Below the pieces are notes generated by a model that did no database searches, was not told the origin of the DNA, and was given only the letters and a program-made list of their open reading frames with translations. Position numbers and translations under genes: made by a program. Shown piece after piece: positions 53,068 to 63,111 of a stretch of 64,000 nt of DNA (its first letter is position 1; every line of letters starts with the position of its first letter). Origin of the DNA: Pseudomonas sp. B21-015 (GTDB lineage Bacteria; Pseudomonadota; Gammaproteobacteria; Pseudomonadales; Pseudomonadaceae); contig NZ_CP087196.1 of assembly GCF_024749285.1 (NCBI RefSeq), positions 5,518,001 to 5,582,000 on the forward strand, in the 5' to 3' direction.

Positions 53068-55596
53068 GTGTTGAAGAAATCCCTGTTCCAGTTGCACTGG
53101 TTTTTCGGCATCAGCGCCGGACTGGTCCTGGCCCTGATGGGCATCACCGGGGCGACGGTATCGTTCCAGGATGAAATCCTGCGGGCGTTGAACCCCTCTG
53201 TGCTGCACGTCGAGAAGCAGATTGCCGGCGTACTGCCGCCTGCCGAGCTGGTGGAGAAAATCGAAGGGGCTTCGGGCAAGAAAGTCTCGATGCTCTGGGT
53301 CGAGACCGACAGCGGCAACGCCGCGCGGGTGATTTTCACCGCGCCACCCGGTGAACGTCGCGGGCCGATGCGTTACTTCGACCCGTACACCGGCGAGTTC
53401 ATGGGCGACGTCACGGGCCAGGATTTCTTTGGCCTGATGCTGCAACTGCACCGGGTCCTGGCCATGGGCGATATCGGCCGACAGATCACCGGCGCCTGTA
53501 CCCTGATTCTGCTGTTCTTCTGTCTGTCTGGCCTGTACCTGCGCTGGCCGCGCCAGTGGAAAAGCTGGCGCGCGTGGCTGACCCTGGACTGGAATAAAAA
53601 GGGTCGCAGCTTCAACTGGGATCTGCACTCGGTGGCCGGTACCTGGTGTCTGGTGTTCTACCTTTTGGCGGCGCTGACCGGGCTGAGCTGGTCGTACGAG
53701 TGGTACAACAAAGGCCTGACCCGGCTACTTTCCGATTCGCCGCAGAACGAACGTGTGCGCAGTGGTCGCGGTCCTGCGCCAAGCGGCCCGGCCCCCACTG
53801 CCGATTACGCCGCAATGTGGAGCAGCATCTACAGCGCCGCCGGCCCTGGGCTTTCGTCCTACAACGTTCGTATGCCGCCTGTGGCCGGGCAACCGGCAAC
53901 CGTGTTCTACCTGCTGAAGAATTCACCCCACGACCAGGCACGGAACCAGCTCACCCTCGATCCGGCGACCGGCATCGTCAGCCGTCATGACCGTTACAGC
54001 GACAAGAGCCTCAAGGCGCAGCTGCTGACCAGTATCTATGCGCTTCACGTCGGCAGTTATTTCGGGATTATCGGGCGGATTATCCTGACAATCGCCGCAC
54101 TGGCCATGCCACTGTTTTTCATCACAGGCTGGTTGCTGTACCTGGACCGTCGACGCAAGAAACGTCAGATCAAGGACGCCCGCAATGGCCTCGCGCAACC
54201 GGGCAGTGATGCGCCGGCATGGCTGATCGGCTTCGCCAGTCAGAGCGGATTCGCCGAACAGCTCGCCTGGCAGACCGCCGGACAATTGCAGGCCGCCGGG
54301 TTGCCGGTGAAGGTCCAACCGTTGGCCAATGTCAGCGAACAGGACCTGCAGGATTCCAGCAACGCGCTGTTTGTGGTCAGCACCTTCGGCGACGGCGAAG
54401 CGCCGGACAGCGCACGAGGATTCGAACGCAAAGTGCTGGGTCGTGCGCTGAGCTTCGACAGCCTTAACTATGCCGTGCTCGGCCTCGGTGACCGCCAGTA
54501 TCAACACTTCTGCGGCTTCGCCCGCCGCTTGCACACCTGGCTGGGCGAGCACGGCGGCAAGACCTTGTTCGCCCCGGTGGAAGTCGACAGCGGCGACCCT
54601 TACGCCTTGCGTCACTGGCAACAACAACTCGGCCTGCTGACCGGCCAGGCGCCGGTGGATACCTGGCAAGCGCCAAGCTACGACAACTGGACCCTCACCC
54701 GCCGCGAATTGATGAACCCGGACAGCAGCGGTTCGCCCGTGTACTTGCTCGGCCTCAGCGCCCCCACCACCAGCAGCTGGCTGGCCGGGGATCTGGTGGA
54801 AGTGCTGCCGCGCAATTGTTCGTGGGCCATCGAGCATTTCCTCGACGGCCTGGGGATTGACGGTCGGGCCACGGTTGAGTTCGATGGTCTGTCGCAAACA
54901 CTGGAACAAGCCTTGGCCAGCCGCCAACTGCCCCAGAACCGCGCCCATCTGGTCGGCCTGCACGCGCAAGCACTGGCGGACGCTCTGGTGCCGTTGGCCA
55001 TGCGCGAATACTCCATCGCTTCGATTGCCGCCGATGGCGTGCTGGAATTGATCGTGCGCCAGGAATTGCACCCCGATGGCAGCCTGGGTATCGGCTCCGG
55101 CTGGTTGACCGAACACGTCCCTGTGGGTAGCAGCATCAGTTTGCGGGTGCGGCGCAACAGCGGCTTCCATCTACCGAACGAACCGGTGCCGATGATCCTT
55201 TTGGGCAACGGCACCGGCCTGGCCGGGTTGCGCAGTTTGCTCAAGGCTCGGATTGCCGACGGGCAGCAGCGCCACTGGCTGCTGTTCGGCGAGCGCAACC
55301 GCGAGAACGACTACTTGTGCCGTGCGGAACTGGAAGAGTGGTTGATCAACGGTGATCTGGCGCGTCTGGACCTGGCGTTTTCCCGCGATCAGGCACACAA
55401 GATCTACGTGCAGGATCGCCTGCGCGAGTCTGCCAGCGAGTTGAAAAAATGGCTGGCCGATGGTGCCGTGATTTACATCTGCGGCAGCTTGCAGGGGATG
55501 GCTTCAGGGGTGGATCACGTGCTCAACGAATTGCTGGGCATTGAAGAAGTCGACCGCTTGATCGAACAGGGCCGCTACCGTCGCGACGTGTACTGA
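53068..55596 (+). CDS. PepSY / flavodoxin / ferredoxin-NADP reductase fusion (siderophore-iron reductase type)
   Basis: This is an 842-residue inner-membrane oxidoreductase. The N-terminal PepSY_TM part has four helices (about 10-30, 130-160, 195-215, 340-365), with histidines in [26 protein letters not shown] and LHVGSYFG that can hold heme. A flavodoxin module follows (about 390-530: [45 protein letters not shown]). A FAD/NADPH-binding reductase module comes last ([41 protein letters not shown]). This chain could move electrons from NADPH to the periplasm for ferric-siderophore reduction. The start is a GTG at 53068 after AAGGCGAG. It follows piuA, as in P. aeruginosa. Confidence 0.9.
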   Translation: MLKKSLFQLHWFFGISAGLVLALMGITGATVSFQDEILRALNPSVLHVEKQIAGVLPPAELVEKIEGASGKKVSMLWVETDSGNAARVIFTAPPGERRGPMRYFDPYTGEFMGDVTGQDFFGLMLQLHRVLAMGDIGRQITGACTLILLFFCLSGLYLRWPRQWKSWRAWLTLDWNKKGRSFNWDLHSVAGTWCLVFYLLAALTGLSWSYEWYNKGLTRLLSDSPQNERVRSGRGPAPSGPAPTADYAAMWSSIYSAAGPGLSSYNVRMPPVAGQPATVFYLLKNSPHDQARNQLTLDPATGIVSRHDRYSDKSLKAQLLTSIYALHVGSYFGIIGRIILTIAALAMPLFFITGWLLYLDRRRKKRQIKDARNGLAQPGSDAPAWLIGFASQSGFAEQLAWQTAGQLQAAGLPVKVQPLANVSEQDLQDSSNALFVVSTFGDGEAPDSARGFERKVLGRALSFDSLNYAVLGLGDRQYQHFCGFARRLHTWLGEHGGKTLFAPVEVDSGDPYALRHWQQQLGLLTGQAPVDTWQAPSYDNWTLTRRELMNPDSSGSPVYLLGLSAPTTSSWLAGDLVEVLPRNCSWAIEHFLDGLGIDGRATVEFDGLSQTLEQALASRQLPQNRAHLVGLHAQALADALVPLAMREYSIASIAADGVLELIVRQELHPDGSLGIGSGWLTEHVPVGSSISLRVRRNSGFHLPNEPVPMILLGNGTGLAGLRSLLKARIADGQQRHWLLFGERNRENDYLCRAELEEWLINGDLARLDLAFSRDQAHKIYVQDRLRESASELKKWLADGAVIYICGSLQGMASGVDHVLNELLGIEEVDRLIEQGRYRRDVY

Positions 55597-55610
55597 CACC
55601 TTTGATCCCC

Positions 55611-55699
55611 TGTGGGAGCGGGCTTGCCCGCGATGAGGCCATCACATCTAACATTGATGTTGCTGACAGTCCGCAATCGCGGGCAAGCCCGCTCCCACA
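55611..55699. repeat. REPIN (TGTGGGAGCGGGCTTGCCCGCGAT type)
   Basis: Exact inverted arms TGTGGGAGCGGGCTTGCCCG / CGGGCAAGCCCGCTCCCACA between the convergent reductase and phosphatase genes. Confidence 0.93.
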
Positions 55700-55735
55700 T
55701 TTGATTGATGTCCACTCAAACGATAGTTGCCAGCC

Positions 55736-57277
55736 TCACACCGGCTGCAACTTGCGCTCAAACACTCCCACCCCATCCAGATCCCGCAACACAACGGTCA
55801 GCTCCCCCGTCTGCCCATCGATATTCACCTCGCCAAAAAACTGAAACCCGGCAAACGGCGAGGTGTTCTGCGCCGCTGGTGCCTTCTCGAACACCACTTC
55901 AGGGCCGAAGGTTTTATCCAGCGCATTAGGCCCGAAGCTCCCCGCGTTCAGCGGCCCCGCGACAAACTCCCAGAACGGTTCGAAGTCCTGAAACGCCGCG
56001 CGGTCCGGGTGGTAATGATGCGCCGCGCAGTAATGCACATCCGCCGTCAGCCAGATGAAATTGCGCACCTGCTGCACTCGCAGAAAACCGAGCAATTCAG
56101 CGATCTCCACTTCACGGCCCTGAGCCGGGCCCGGATCACCGTTGGCCACCGCTTCCCAACGCGCCACGCCGGGGCTGACTTCACCGTCCGGCACGCCGAG
56201 GCCAATGGGCATGTCGGCGGCGATGACTTTCCATTGGGCCTGGGAGCCTTTCAATTCACGTTTGAGCCAATCCAATTGCTCTCGACCGAGGAACGGCTTG
56301 GCGGCACCGAGGTTATCGTCATTGGCACCGCGATAACTGCGCATGTCGAGCACGAACACGTCGAGCAGCGGCCCATAGCTGAGCTTGCGATAAATCCGTC
56401 CGCCACCGTCGGCGCTCTGCAAACGCATCGGCGCATATTCGAGCCAGGCCTGCCGCGCGCGACCCACCAGGCTGTGAATATCTTTGCTCTTGTAGCGATC
56501 ATCCAGTTGCTTGCCCGGCGACCAGTTGTTCACCACTTCGTGGTCGTCCCACTGCCAGATCTGCGGCACTTCGGCGTTGAAGCGGCGGATGTTTTCGTCC
56601 ATCAGGTTGTAGCGGTAATTGCCGCGATAGTCGTCGAGGGTTTCGGCGACTTTGCTCTTGGCTTCGCTGGTGAGGTTGCGCCACATCCGGCCACTTTCGG
56701 TGGTCAGTTGCGCCGGCACCGGGCCGTCGGCGTAGATGGTGTCGCCGCTGTGGATAAAAAAGTCCGGCAGGCGCAGGCGCATGGCTTCGTAGATGCGCAT
56801 GCCGCCGATGTCCGGGTTGATGCCGAAGCCCTGGCCAACAGTGTCGCCACTCCAGACGAACCGAATATTCCGTCGGGCGGCGGGCACACTGCGCAGATGG
56901 CCGAACCAGGGTTCACTGGCGACACCGCTCTGGGCGTCTTCGAACGTCACGCGATAGAAAATTGCCTGATCGGCGGGCAGGCCAGTGAGCTCGACCCGGA
57001 CGGTGAAGTCGGTACGGGCATCGGCCAAGGGCGAGACGAATCGACGAGGGTTACTGAACAGGCTGCGCGTATCCCATTCCACCACCATCCGCGCCGCACG
57101 GTCGCTACGGCTCCAGATCATCACCCGGTCACCCAACAGGTCACCGGACTGCACGCCATCGGTGAGTTGCGGCCGATCCTTGACCGAAGCAATCACCGCC
57201 GGCGCCAGGCCAGGCATCAACAGCCCGGCCCCAACGACCTGCATGACACGACGACGGCCGAGGTCGAATTCGCTCAT
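55736..57277 (-). CDS. phoD: PhoD-type alkaline phosphatase / phosphodiesterase, Tat-exported
   Basis: This 513-residue secreted metallophosphatase has an N-terminal twin-arginine signal (DLGRRRVMQVVGAGLLMPGLAPAV). An N-terminal PhoD_N beta-sandwich follows (about 40-135, DGVQSGDLLGDRVMIWSRSDR). The catalytic domain carries the metal and phosphate blocks FVWSGDTVGQGFGINPD, FFIHSGDTIYADGP, IWQWDDHEVVNNW and FIWLTADVHYCAAHHY. PhoD enzymes use Fe3+ and Ca2+ to split phosphate mono- and diesters in the periplasm or medium. No Pho box was looked for in detail. The start MSEFDLGRRR follows AGGGAGAACACC; an in-frame ATG 19 codons earlier is rejected. Confidence 0.92.
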   Translation of the reverse strand: MSEFDLGRRRVMQVVGAGLLMPGLAPAVIASVKDRPQLTDGVQSGDLLGDRVMIWSRSDRAARMVVEWDTRSLFSNPRRFVSPLADARTDFTVRVELTGLPADQAIFYRVTFEDAQSGVASEPWFGHLRSVPAARRNIRFVWSGDTVGQGFGINPDIGGMRIYEAMRLRLPDFFIHSGDTIYADGPVPAQLTTESGRMWRNLTSEAKSKVAETLDDYRGNYRYNLMDENIRRFNAEVPQIWQWDDHEVVNNWSPGKQLDDRYKSKDIHSLVGRARQAWLEYAPMRLQSADGGGRIYRKLSYGPLLDVFVLDMRSYRGANDDNLGAAKPFLGREQLDWLKRELKGSQAQWKVIAADMPIGLGVPDGEVSPGVARWEAVANGDPGPAQGREVEIAELLGFLRVQQVRNFIWLTADVHYCAAHHYHPDRAAFQDFEPFWEFVAGPLNAGSFGPNALDKTFGPEVVFEKAPAAQNTSPFAGFQFFGEVNIDGQTGELTVVLRDLDGVGVFERKLQPV

Positions 57278-57360
57278 GGTGTTCTCCCTGAAAAAGGAAA
57301 ACTTAAGCATGGCTGTATGACTGCGGCATGACACAAAAATCTGCCAACACAGCAGATTCC

Positions 57361-57388
57361 TGTGGGAGCGGGCTTGCTCGCTCCCACA
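57361..57388. repeat. Minimal REP hairpin
   Basis: TGTGGGAGCG-GGCTTGCT-CGCTCCCACA is a compact palindrome made of only the outer part of the REP. It looks like a REPIN whose interior was lost, or a single REP with a mirrored end, between phoD and fruA. Confidence 0.85.
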
Positions 57389-57399
57389 AGGGATAGGGG

Positions 57400-59139
57400 T
57401 CAGGCGCTGACTGGCTCTCCTGCCAACTCCACCGTCTCAGGCCGCTTGAGCAGCGCATACGCCACCGCCGTCAGCAAACTCCCGGCCACGATCGCCAGCA
57501 GATACAACAGCGCATGGTTGATCGCATTCGGAATCAGCATCACGAACAAGCCGCCGTGTGGCGCCATGAGCTTGCAGCCGAAGTACATCGACAACGCGCC
57601 GGTCAACGCACCGCCAGCGATGCTCGCCGGAATCACCCGCAGCGGGTCTTTGGCCGCGAACGGAATCGCCCCTTCGGAGATAAAGCACAGCCCCAGCACC
57701 AGCGCCGCTTTACCGGCCTCGCGTTCAGCCTGGGCGAACTTGCGTCGGGCAATGAACGTGGCGATGCCCAGGCCAATCGGCGGCACCATGCCGGCAGCCA
57801 TGGTCGCGGCCATCGGTGCATAACTTTGTGACGCCAGCAGCCCCACCGAAAATGCGTAAGCCGCTTTGTTGATCGGCCCACCGAGGTCGACGCACATCAT
57901 GCCGCCCAGCAGCACACCCAGCAGAATCGCGTTGGTGGTGCCCATGCTGTCGAGGAAGTGCGTGAGCCCCGCGAGCATCCCGGCCACCGGTTTGCCGACC
58001 ACGTAGATCATCACCAGACCGGTGAACAGGCTCGCCAGCAACGGGATGATCAGGATCGGTTTCAGCGCCTCAAGACTTTGCGGCAAGCGCGCATAGCGAT
58101 TGATCGCCTGGGCCGCATAGCCGGCGATGAAACCGGCAATGATCCCGCCGATGAAACCGGCACCCAGGGTGCTCGCCAGCAAACCACCGATCATCCCCGG
58201 CGCCAGGCCTGGGCGGTCAGCGATCGAGTAGGCGATGTACCCCGCCAACAGCGGCACCATCAGCTTGAACGCAGTCTCGCCGCCGATCTGCATCAGCGCG
58301 GCCGCGAGCGTACCTGGCTCCTTGAACGCGGTAATGCCGAACACGAAGGACAAGGCAATCATCAGACCGCCCGCCACCACCATCGGCAACATGAACGACA
58401 CACCGGTCAGCAGGTGTTTGTAGATACCGGTCTTTTCTTGCTTGGCCGGGCCTTTGGCGCCGGTCGACGCGCTTTCCTGCTTGCCTTCGGCCAGGGCTTT
58501 GTTCAACGTCGCTTCGGCTTGTTTCAGCGCAATGCCGGTGCCGCATCGGTAGATTTTCTTGCCGGCGAAACGCTCGGTGGCGACTTCGATGTCTGCCGCC
58601 AGCAGCACCACGTCGGCATCGGCAATCGCCGCCGCGCTGAGTGGATTACGCGCGCCGACCGAGCCTTGGGTTTCCACTTGCAGGTCATAGCCCAGACGCT
58701 TGGCCGCTTGCTGCAAGGCTTCGGCGGCCATGAAGGTGTGGGCGACGCCGGTCGGGCACGCGGTGACAGCCACCAGGCGCGGTGCATTTTTAACCACCGC
58801 AGCAGGCTCGGCGGTGGCTTCGGACGCGACGTAAACCTCGGCCTCCTCCACCCCGCGACGCAGCAGCGCTTCGACATCTTGCAGGGCCTGGGCCGGGGTG
58901 CTCTGGAATACGCGTTTGCCGACGAACCGCGACATATCCACTGGCCCGCTGGTGACCAGCAATACCCACTCGGCGGCCTCGAGGGTCGCAGACGACAGTT
59001 GGCGTTCCGGATGGGCCGCATCAACGACTTCGACACTGGTGCTCCAGCCCTGACGCTGGGCGGCTGCATCGAGCAGACGAGCACACAGCACACTGGTGAC
59101 CATGCCGTTCGGGCAGGCCGTAACAATGGCTAACTTCAT
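57400..59139 (-). CDS. fruA: PTS fructose transporter subunit IIB'BC
   Basis: This 579-residue membrane permease of the fructose phosphotransferase system imports fructose as fructose-1-phosphate. A non-catalytic-looking IIB' duplicate is at 1-100 (MKLAIVTACPNGMVTS). The true IIB domain has phospho-cysteine Cys128 in VTACPTGVAHTFMAAEAL. The IIC membrane domain runs from about 240 to 570 (GVSFMLPMVVAGGLMIALSF, MMCVDLGGPINKAAYAFS, SEGAIPFAAKDPLRVIP). It is third in the operon fruB-fruK-fruA, 11 bases after fruK. The frame is open further upstream into fruK, but the start MKLAIVTA follows AAGAGGGTTTGAC. Confidence 0.95.
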   Translation of the reverse strand: MKLAIVTACPNGMVTSVLCARLLDAAAQRQGWSTSVEVVDAAHPERQLSSATLEAAEWVLLVTSGPVDMSRFVGKRVFQSTPAQALQDVEALLRRGVEEAEVYVASEATAEPAAVVKNAPRLVAVTACPTGVAHTFMAAEALQQAAKRLGYDLQVETQGSVGARNPLSAAAIADADVVLLAADIEVATERFAGKKIYRCGTGIALKQAEATLNKALAEGKQESASTGAKGPAKQEKTGIYKHLLTGVSFMLPMVVAGGLMIALSFVFGITAFKEPGTLAAALMQIGGETAFKLMVPLLAGYIAYSIADRPGLAPGMIGGLLASTLGAGFIGGIIAGFIAGYAAQAINRYARLPQSLEALKPILIIPLLASLFTGLVMIYVVGKPVAGMLAGLTHFLDSMGTTNAILLGVLLGGMMCVDLGGPINKAAYAFSVGLLASQSYAPMAATMAAGMVPPIGLGIATFIARRKFAQAEREAGKAALVLGLCFISEGAIPFAAKDPLRVIPASIAGGALTGALSMYFGCKLMAPHGGLFVMLIPNAINHALLYLLAIVAGSLLTAVAYALLKRPETVELAGEPVSA

Positions 59140-59150
59140 GTCAAACCCTC

Positions 59151-60092
59151 TTATTGTTCTGTCAGGGGGCGCAGGCGCACACCCTGTTCGAGGTGCGCCA
59201 GCTGCGCGGCGTCGCCGATACCAAAACCGATCTGGGTAACGGCCATGGCGGCAATCGCGGTGGCGGTGCGCAAGGTTTGTTCCGGCGTATCGGCACTGAG
59301 CAAACCGTGCAGCATGCCCGCCAGCAACGAATCCCCGGCACCGACAGTGCTGACCACGCTGACCTTGGGCGGCGTGGCGTGCATGGCCGAGCCGACACTG
59401 AACCAGTTCACCCCGTCCGCACCGTCGGAAATCACCACGTGCTCGATGCCATGAGCATGCAAACGGCTCGCCGCCTCGGCTTGGGCACCCACGGAAACCA
59501 CCTCGCACCCCAGCGCTTGCGCCAGTTCTTCGGTGTTAGGTTTGATCAGCCATGGACCGGCCGCCAAACCTGCGCGCAAGGCTTCACCGCTGGTGTCGAG
59601 CGCCACCTTCAAGCCGCGTTTTTTCAAGCGATGGATCAGTTCCCGCAACCACTGAGGATTCACGCCACGGGGCAAACTGCCGGCCACCACGACCGCGTCA
59701 TGCCCGGGAGCAATCTGGTCGAGACGATCGAGCAAGGCCTGCTGCGCCGCTTCACTGACCCTCGGCCCCGGACCGTTGATGTCGGTGATGCGCCCATCGC
59801 TTTCCGCCAGTTTGATATTGCTGCGGGTCTCGCCGGGGACACGGATAAACGCGTCGGTGAAACCGCGTTTGGCAAACAGGGTTTCGAACGCCTGAAGATT
59901 GTCTTCCCCGAGAAAACCACTGACGGTCACTTGATGCCCGAGGTCGGCCAGCACCTGCGCCACGTTTACCCCTTTGCCAGCGGCGTGGGTGTGCATTTCG
60001 TCGCTGCGGTTGACCTGACCGGGTGCAAGTACCGGCAACTGAACGGTGAGGTCCAGTGCCGGGTTGAGGGTCAGGGTTAAGATCTTGGCCAT
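59151..60092 (-). CDS. fruK: 1-phosphofructokinase
   Basis: This 313-residue PfkB-family (ribokinase fold) kinase converts fructose-1-phosphate from FruA to fructose-1,6-bisphosphate. The first signature is AAGKGVNVAQVLADLG (about 37-52). The second signature with the catalytic aspartate is STVGAGDSLLAGMLHG, and LTLNPALDLTVQL at the start is typical. Its ATG overlaps the fruB stop by one base (TAATG), so the two are coupled. By consuming fructose-1-phosphate it also lowers the inducer of FruR. Confidence 0.96.
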   Translation of the reverse strand: MAKILTLTLNPALDLTVQLPVLAPGQVNRSDEMHTHAAGKGVNVAQVLADLGHQVTVSGFLGEDNLQAFETLFAKRGFTDAFIRVPGETRSNIKLAESDGRITDINGPGPRVSEAAQQALLDRLDQIAPGHDAVVVAGSLPRGVNPQWLRELIHRLKKRGLKVALDTSGEALRAGLAAGPWLIKPNTEELAQALGCEVVSVGAQAEAASRLHAHGIEHVVISDGADGVNWFSVGSAMHATPPKVSVVSTVGAGDSLLAGMLHGLLSADTPEQTLRTATAIAAMAVTQIGFGIGDAAQLAHLEQGVRLRPLTEQ

Positions 60093-62953
60093 TACAGGGC
60101 CTCCACTAATGCGCGGACTTCGTTCGCGCTGCCCACGGCCAGGGCCTGTTGGGCAAGGGTTTGAGTCTGGGTCAGGCTGAGTTCACGAATACGCGCCTTG
60201 ACCTCGGCAATGCTGCGGCCCGACACGCTCAACTCATCCACACCCAGGCCCACCAGCACCGGCACCGCCAGCGGATCGGCCGCCAGTTCACCGCACACGC
60301 CGACCCACTTGCCATGAGCATGAGCCGCACGCACGGTGATGTCGATCAGTTGCAGCACTGCCGGGTGCAAGCCGTCAGCCTGGGCCGACAAGGTCGGATG
60401 ACCACGGTCGATGGCCAGGGTGTATTGCGTCAGGTCGTTGGTGCCGACGCTGAAGAAGTCCACTTCCTTGGCCAGCACCGGCGCCAGCAAGGCGGCCGAC
60501 GGCACTTCGATCATGATCCCCAGTTGCAAATCGGCTACCGGAATTTCCAGGCGCAGACGTTCGGTCATGTCCCGAGCCTGACGCCACTCATCGACGCTGC
60601 CGACCATCGGGAACATGATCCGCAAGGGACGGTTATCCGCCGCACGCAGCAAGGCGCGCAACTGCGCTTCCATGACCTGCGGACGTTGTAGGGTCAGGCG
60701 AATGCCACGCACGCCGAGGAACGGGTTTTCTTCTTTGGCGATCGGCCAGTACGGCAGCGGTTTGTCGCCACCGACGTCGAGGGTGCGCACCACCAGCGGT
60801 CGGCCGGCCAGGCCATCGAGTACGCGACGGTATTCGACTTCCTGGGTCGCCTCGTCCGGCGCTTGTGGGTGGGCCATGAAAATCAGTTCGGTGCGCAGCA
60901 GGCCAATGCCTTCGGCGCCTTGCTCCACCGCGCTGGTGACGCCGGCGCTTTCGCCGATGTTGGCGAACACTTCCACCGGGTGGCCATCGGAGGTCAGCGC
61001 CGGTTGATGGCGTTGTTCGGCGGCGGCCTTCAAGCGCAGTTCGCGGGTGTCGCGCTCTTCGGTGGCACGCTGCAAGGTCGCGGCATCGGCGTCCACGTGC
61101 AGGCGACCGCGTTGACCATCGATCAACAGCGGTGTGCCCGGCTTCAGCAGCAACACGGCGGCACCGGCGCCCACCAGCGCTGGAATACCCAGAGCCCGGG
61201 CGACGATAGCGCTGTGGGCCGTGGCACCACCGCGAGCGGTGAGAATGCCGGCCACGCGCGTCGGATCAAGACGCGCAACGTCCGACGGGCCGACTTCGTC
61301 CATCACCAGAATGTACGGCTGCGCAGGCTCGGCCGGTGTTTCGACGCCACTCAATTGCGCCAACACCCGACGACCAATGTCGCGCAAATCGGCGGCACGT
61401 TCGGCGAGCAATGCGTCCTGCAGCGATTCCTGTTGTTTGGCGGCGGCTTCGATCACCGTCATCCACGCCGCTTCGGCGCTTTCACCTTGCTTGAGGCGGG
61501 TGGCGACTTCGTCGGTCAGTTCCGGGTCGTCGAGCATTTCCTGATGGGTGATGAAAATCTCGCGAATCGCTTTGGCCTTGCTGCGTTCGATCAGGCCTTC
61601 GATGTCGCGACGCACATCCACCAACGCTTGCTTGAGACGTTCGCGCTCGATGGCGGCAGACTCACCGCGCAGCGGGTAATCGATAACTTGCAGCACTTGA
61701 ATATGCGCCGGGCCGATGGCGATCCCCGGCGCGGCGGCAATCGCCTGAATCAAACTGCCGGAGGCCGGTGCAAGCAGCACTTCGGCAACATCAGCGATCA
61801 CTTCGCGCTGTTGGCTCACTACCGGCAGCGGCTCGACTTCTTCACCGAGGCCTTCTTCGATGGCCGCCAGCAAGGCGGGCAAGGCGTCGGCAGCGATAGT
61901 TGGTTCGGCAATGAATTCCAGCACCTGACCGCGACGGGCACCAAGGCTGAGCAGCTTGCTCAAACTTTTCACCGACACCGCGCTGTCGTGACCGTCGACG
62001 ATGCGTACGCGAACTTCGCCTTCAAAACTTTTCGCCAGTTGCGCGAGGATCTTCGCCGGGCGCGCATGCAAGCCGTGGGCGTTGGCCAAGGCAATGCGTG
62101 CGCTCGGCCAATCCGCCGGCACTTCACCACCCAACACTTCCAGCACCGCGCGGCTGCTGGTGGCGCGGCCCAATTCATGACCACGACCTTCGATCAACAA
62201 CGCGCAAAGGCGTTCGAGCAGCGCCTGATGGGCTTCACCGAGGCTGGCCAGGCAGAACAGACCGCTCAGCGGCTGACCGAGGTAGCGAATGGGTTTGTCC
62301 GGGGTAACGAAGGCCAGACCTGGACGCTTCACCGTTTGCTCGCTGTGCAGCCACCACAGGCCATCACCCAGGGGCAGCGCCTCGACCTGCTGCAGGACGC
62401 CGGCAAAACCGTTGCTCACGCAATCGGCCTGACGCAGCAAACGGGCACCGCGCCAGACCAGCTCTTCGAAGTCATCGGCGGACACACTGAGGCCGATCAT
62501 CTGTGCGTCCAGTGCCAGCTCTTGCGGCGCGCCTTGCAGCAGCTTCAGCAAGGCTTCGGCGGAACTGGCGCGGCGCAGGGCCTGGCCCAGGTCGGTTTCA
62601 CCGAGGGCACGGGTCAGCAGTTGCAGCAAGCGCAGGTGTTCATCGGATTTGGCAGCAATACCGATGGCCAGATAAACGATCTGGCCATCGCCCCAGTCCA
62701 CGCCATCAGGAAACTGCATCAGCCGCACGCCGGTGGCGAACACCTGATCGCGGGTTTGCGGGGTGCCGTGGGGGATGGCAATACCTTGACCAAGAAAGGT
62801 CGAGCCCTGGGCTTCCCGGGCCTGCAAGCCGGCGAGGTAACCGTCGGCCACCAGGCCATCGGTCACGAGTCTGTCAGCGAGTAATTGCAAGGCGCTGGCT
62901 TTATCCACAGCCGACTGGCCCATGGATATCTGCTCTATGGTGAGCTCGAGCAT
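60092..62953 (-). CDS. fruB: PTS fructose IIA-HPr-EI multiphosphoryl transfer protein
   Basis: This 953-residue cytoplasmic fusion carries phosphate from PEP to FruA. Domains: IIA(Fru) about 1-145 with phospho-His62 in AIPHGTPQ; a degenerate M/linker domain about 150-275; HPr about 284-370 with phospho-His296 in AHGLHARPAKI; and enzyme I from about 400 to the end with phospho-His580 in RGGATAHSAIVARALGIPALVG and the PEP-binding C-domain ending with the GVCGELAADP block. Pseudomonas has only this dedicated sugar PTS besides the nitrogen PTS. It is first in the operon, controlled by FruR through the operator at 63100. Confidence 0.96.
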   Translation of the reverse strand: MLELTIEQISMGQSAVDKASALQLLADRLVTDGLVADGYLAGLQAREAQGSTFLGQGIAIPHGTPQTRDQVFATGVRLMQFPDGVDWGDGQIVYLAIGIAAKSDEHLRLLQLLTRALGETDLGQALRRASSAEALLKLLQGAPQELALDAQMIGLSVSADDFEELVWRGARLLRQADCVSNGFAGVLQQVEALPLGDGLWWLHSEQTVKRPGLAFVTPDKPIRYLGQPLSGLFCLASLGEAHQALLERLCALLIEGRGHELGRATSSRAVLEVLGGEVPADWPSARIALANAHGLHARPAKILAQLAKSFEGEVRVRIVDGHDSAVSVKSLSKLLSLGARRGQVLEFIAEPTIAADALPALLAAIEEGLGEEVEPLPVVSQQREVIADVAEVLLAPASGSLIQAIAAAPGIAIGPAHIQVLQVIDYPLRGESAAIERERLKQALVDVRRDIEGLIERSKAKAIREIFITHQEMLDDPELTDEVATRLKQGESAEAAWMTVIEAAAKQQESLQDALLAERAADLRDIGRRVLAQLSGVETPAEPAQPYILVMDEVGPSDVARLDPTRVAGILTARGGATAHSAIVARALGIPALVGAGAAVLLLKPGTPLLIDGQRGRLHVDADAATLQRATEERDTRELRLKAAAEQRHQPALTSDGHPVEVFANIGESAGVTSAVEQGAEGIGLLRTELIFMAHPQAPDEATQEVEYRRVLDGLAGRPLVVRTLDVGGDKPLPYWPIAKEENPFLGVRGIRLTLQRPQVMEAQLRALLRAADNRPLRIMFPMVGSVDEWRQARDMTERLRLEIPVADLQLGIMIEVPSAALLAPVLAKEVDFFSVGTNDLTQYTLAIDRGHPTLSAQADGLHPAVLQLIDITVRAAHAHGKWVGVCGELAADPLAVPVLVGLGVDELSVSGRSIAEVKARIRELSLTQTQTLAQQALAVGSANEVRALVEAL

Positions 62954-63099
62954 GCTTTCTCCTTTTTGGCGCCGTGTGACGCCAGGTATTGTTTTGATTG
63001 ATTCAGCTTAGGCGTTTGGAAACACCTTTTCAGGGGCAATTTTGGCGGTTTCGCGGCAGAACCGACCAAAGCGACCTATAACGTAGAAAATACGCTTGC

Positions 63100-63111
63100 T
63101 GAAACGTTTAA
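63100..63111. promoter_or_regulatory. Cra/FruR operator upstream of fruBKA
   Basis: On the minus strand TTAAACGTTTCA is exactly the core of the operator described for P. putida Cra upstream of fruB. It lies 147 bases before the fruB start and 144 before fruR, in a 301-base divergent region that is otherwise AT-rich without another clear motif. Fructose-1-phosphate is the known releasing ligand. Confidence 0.85.

Noticed and set aside
53068..55596. Sulfite reductase flavoprotein subunit
   Set aside because: The PepSY membrane part and the siderophore-receptor neighbourhood do not fit assimilatory sulfite reduction; only the flavodoxin-reductase modules resemble CysJ.
60863..62884. 673-codon plus-strand frame inside fruB
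   Set aside because: Antisense shadow of the FruB coding sequence; His/Gln-rich and without a recognisable family.
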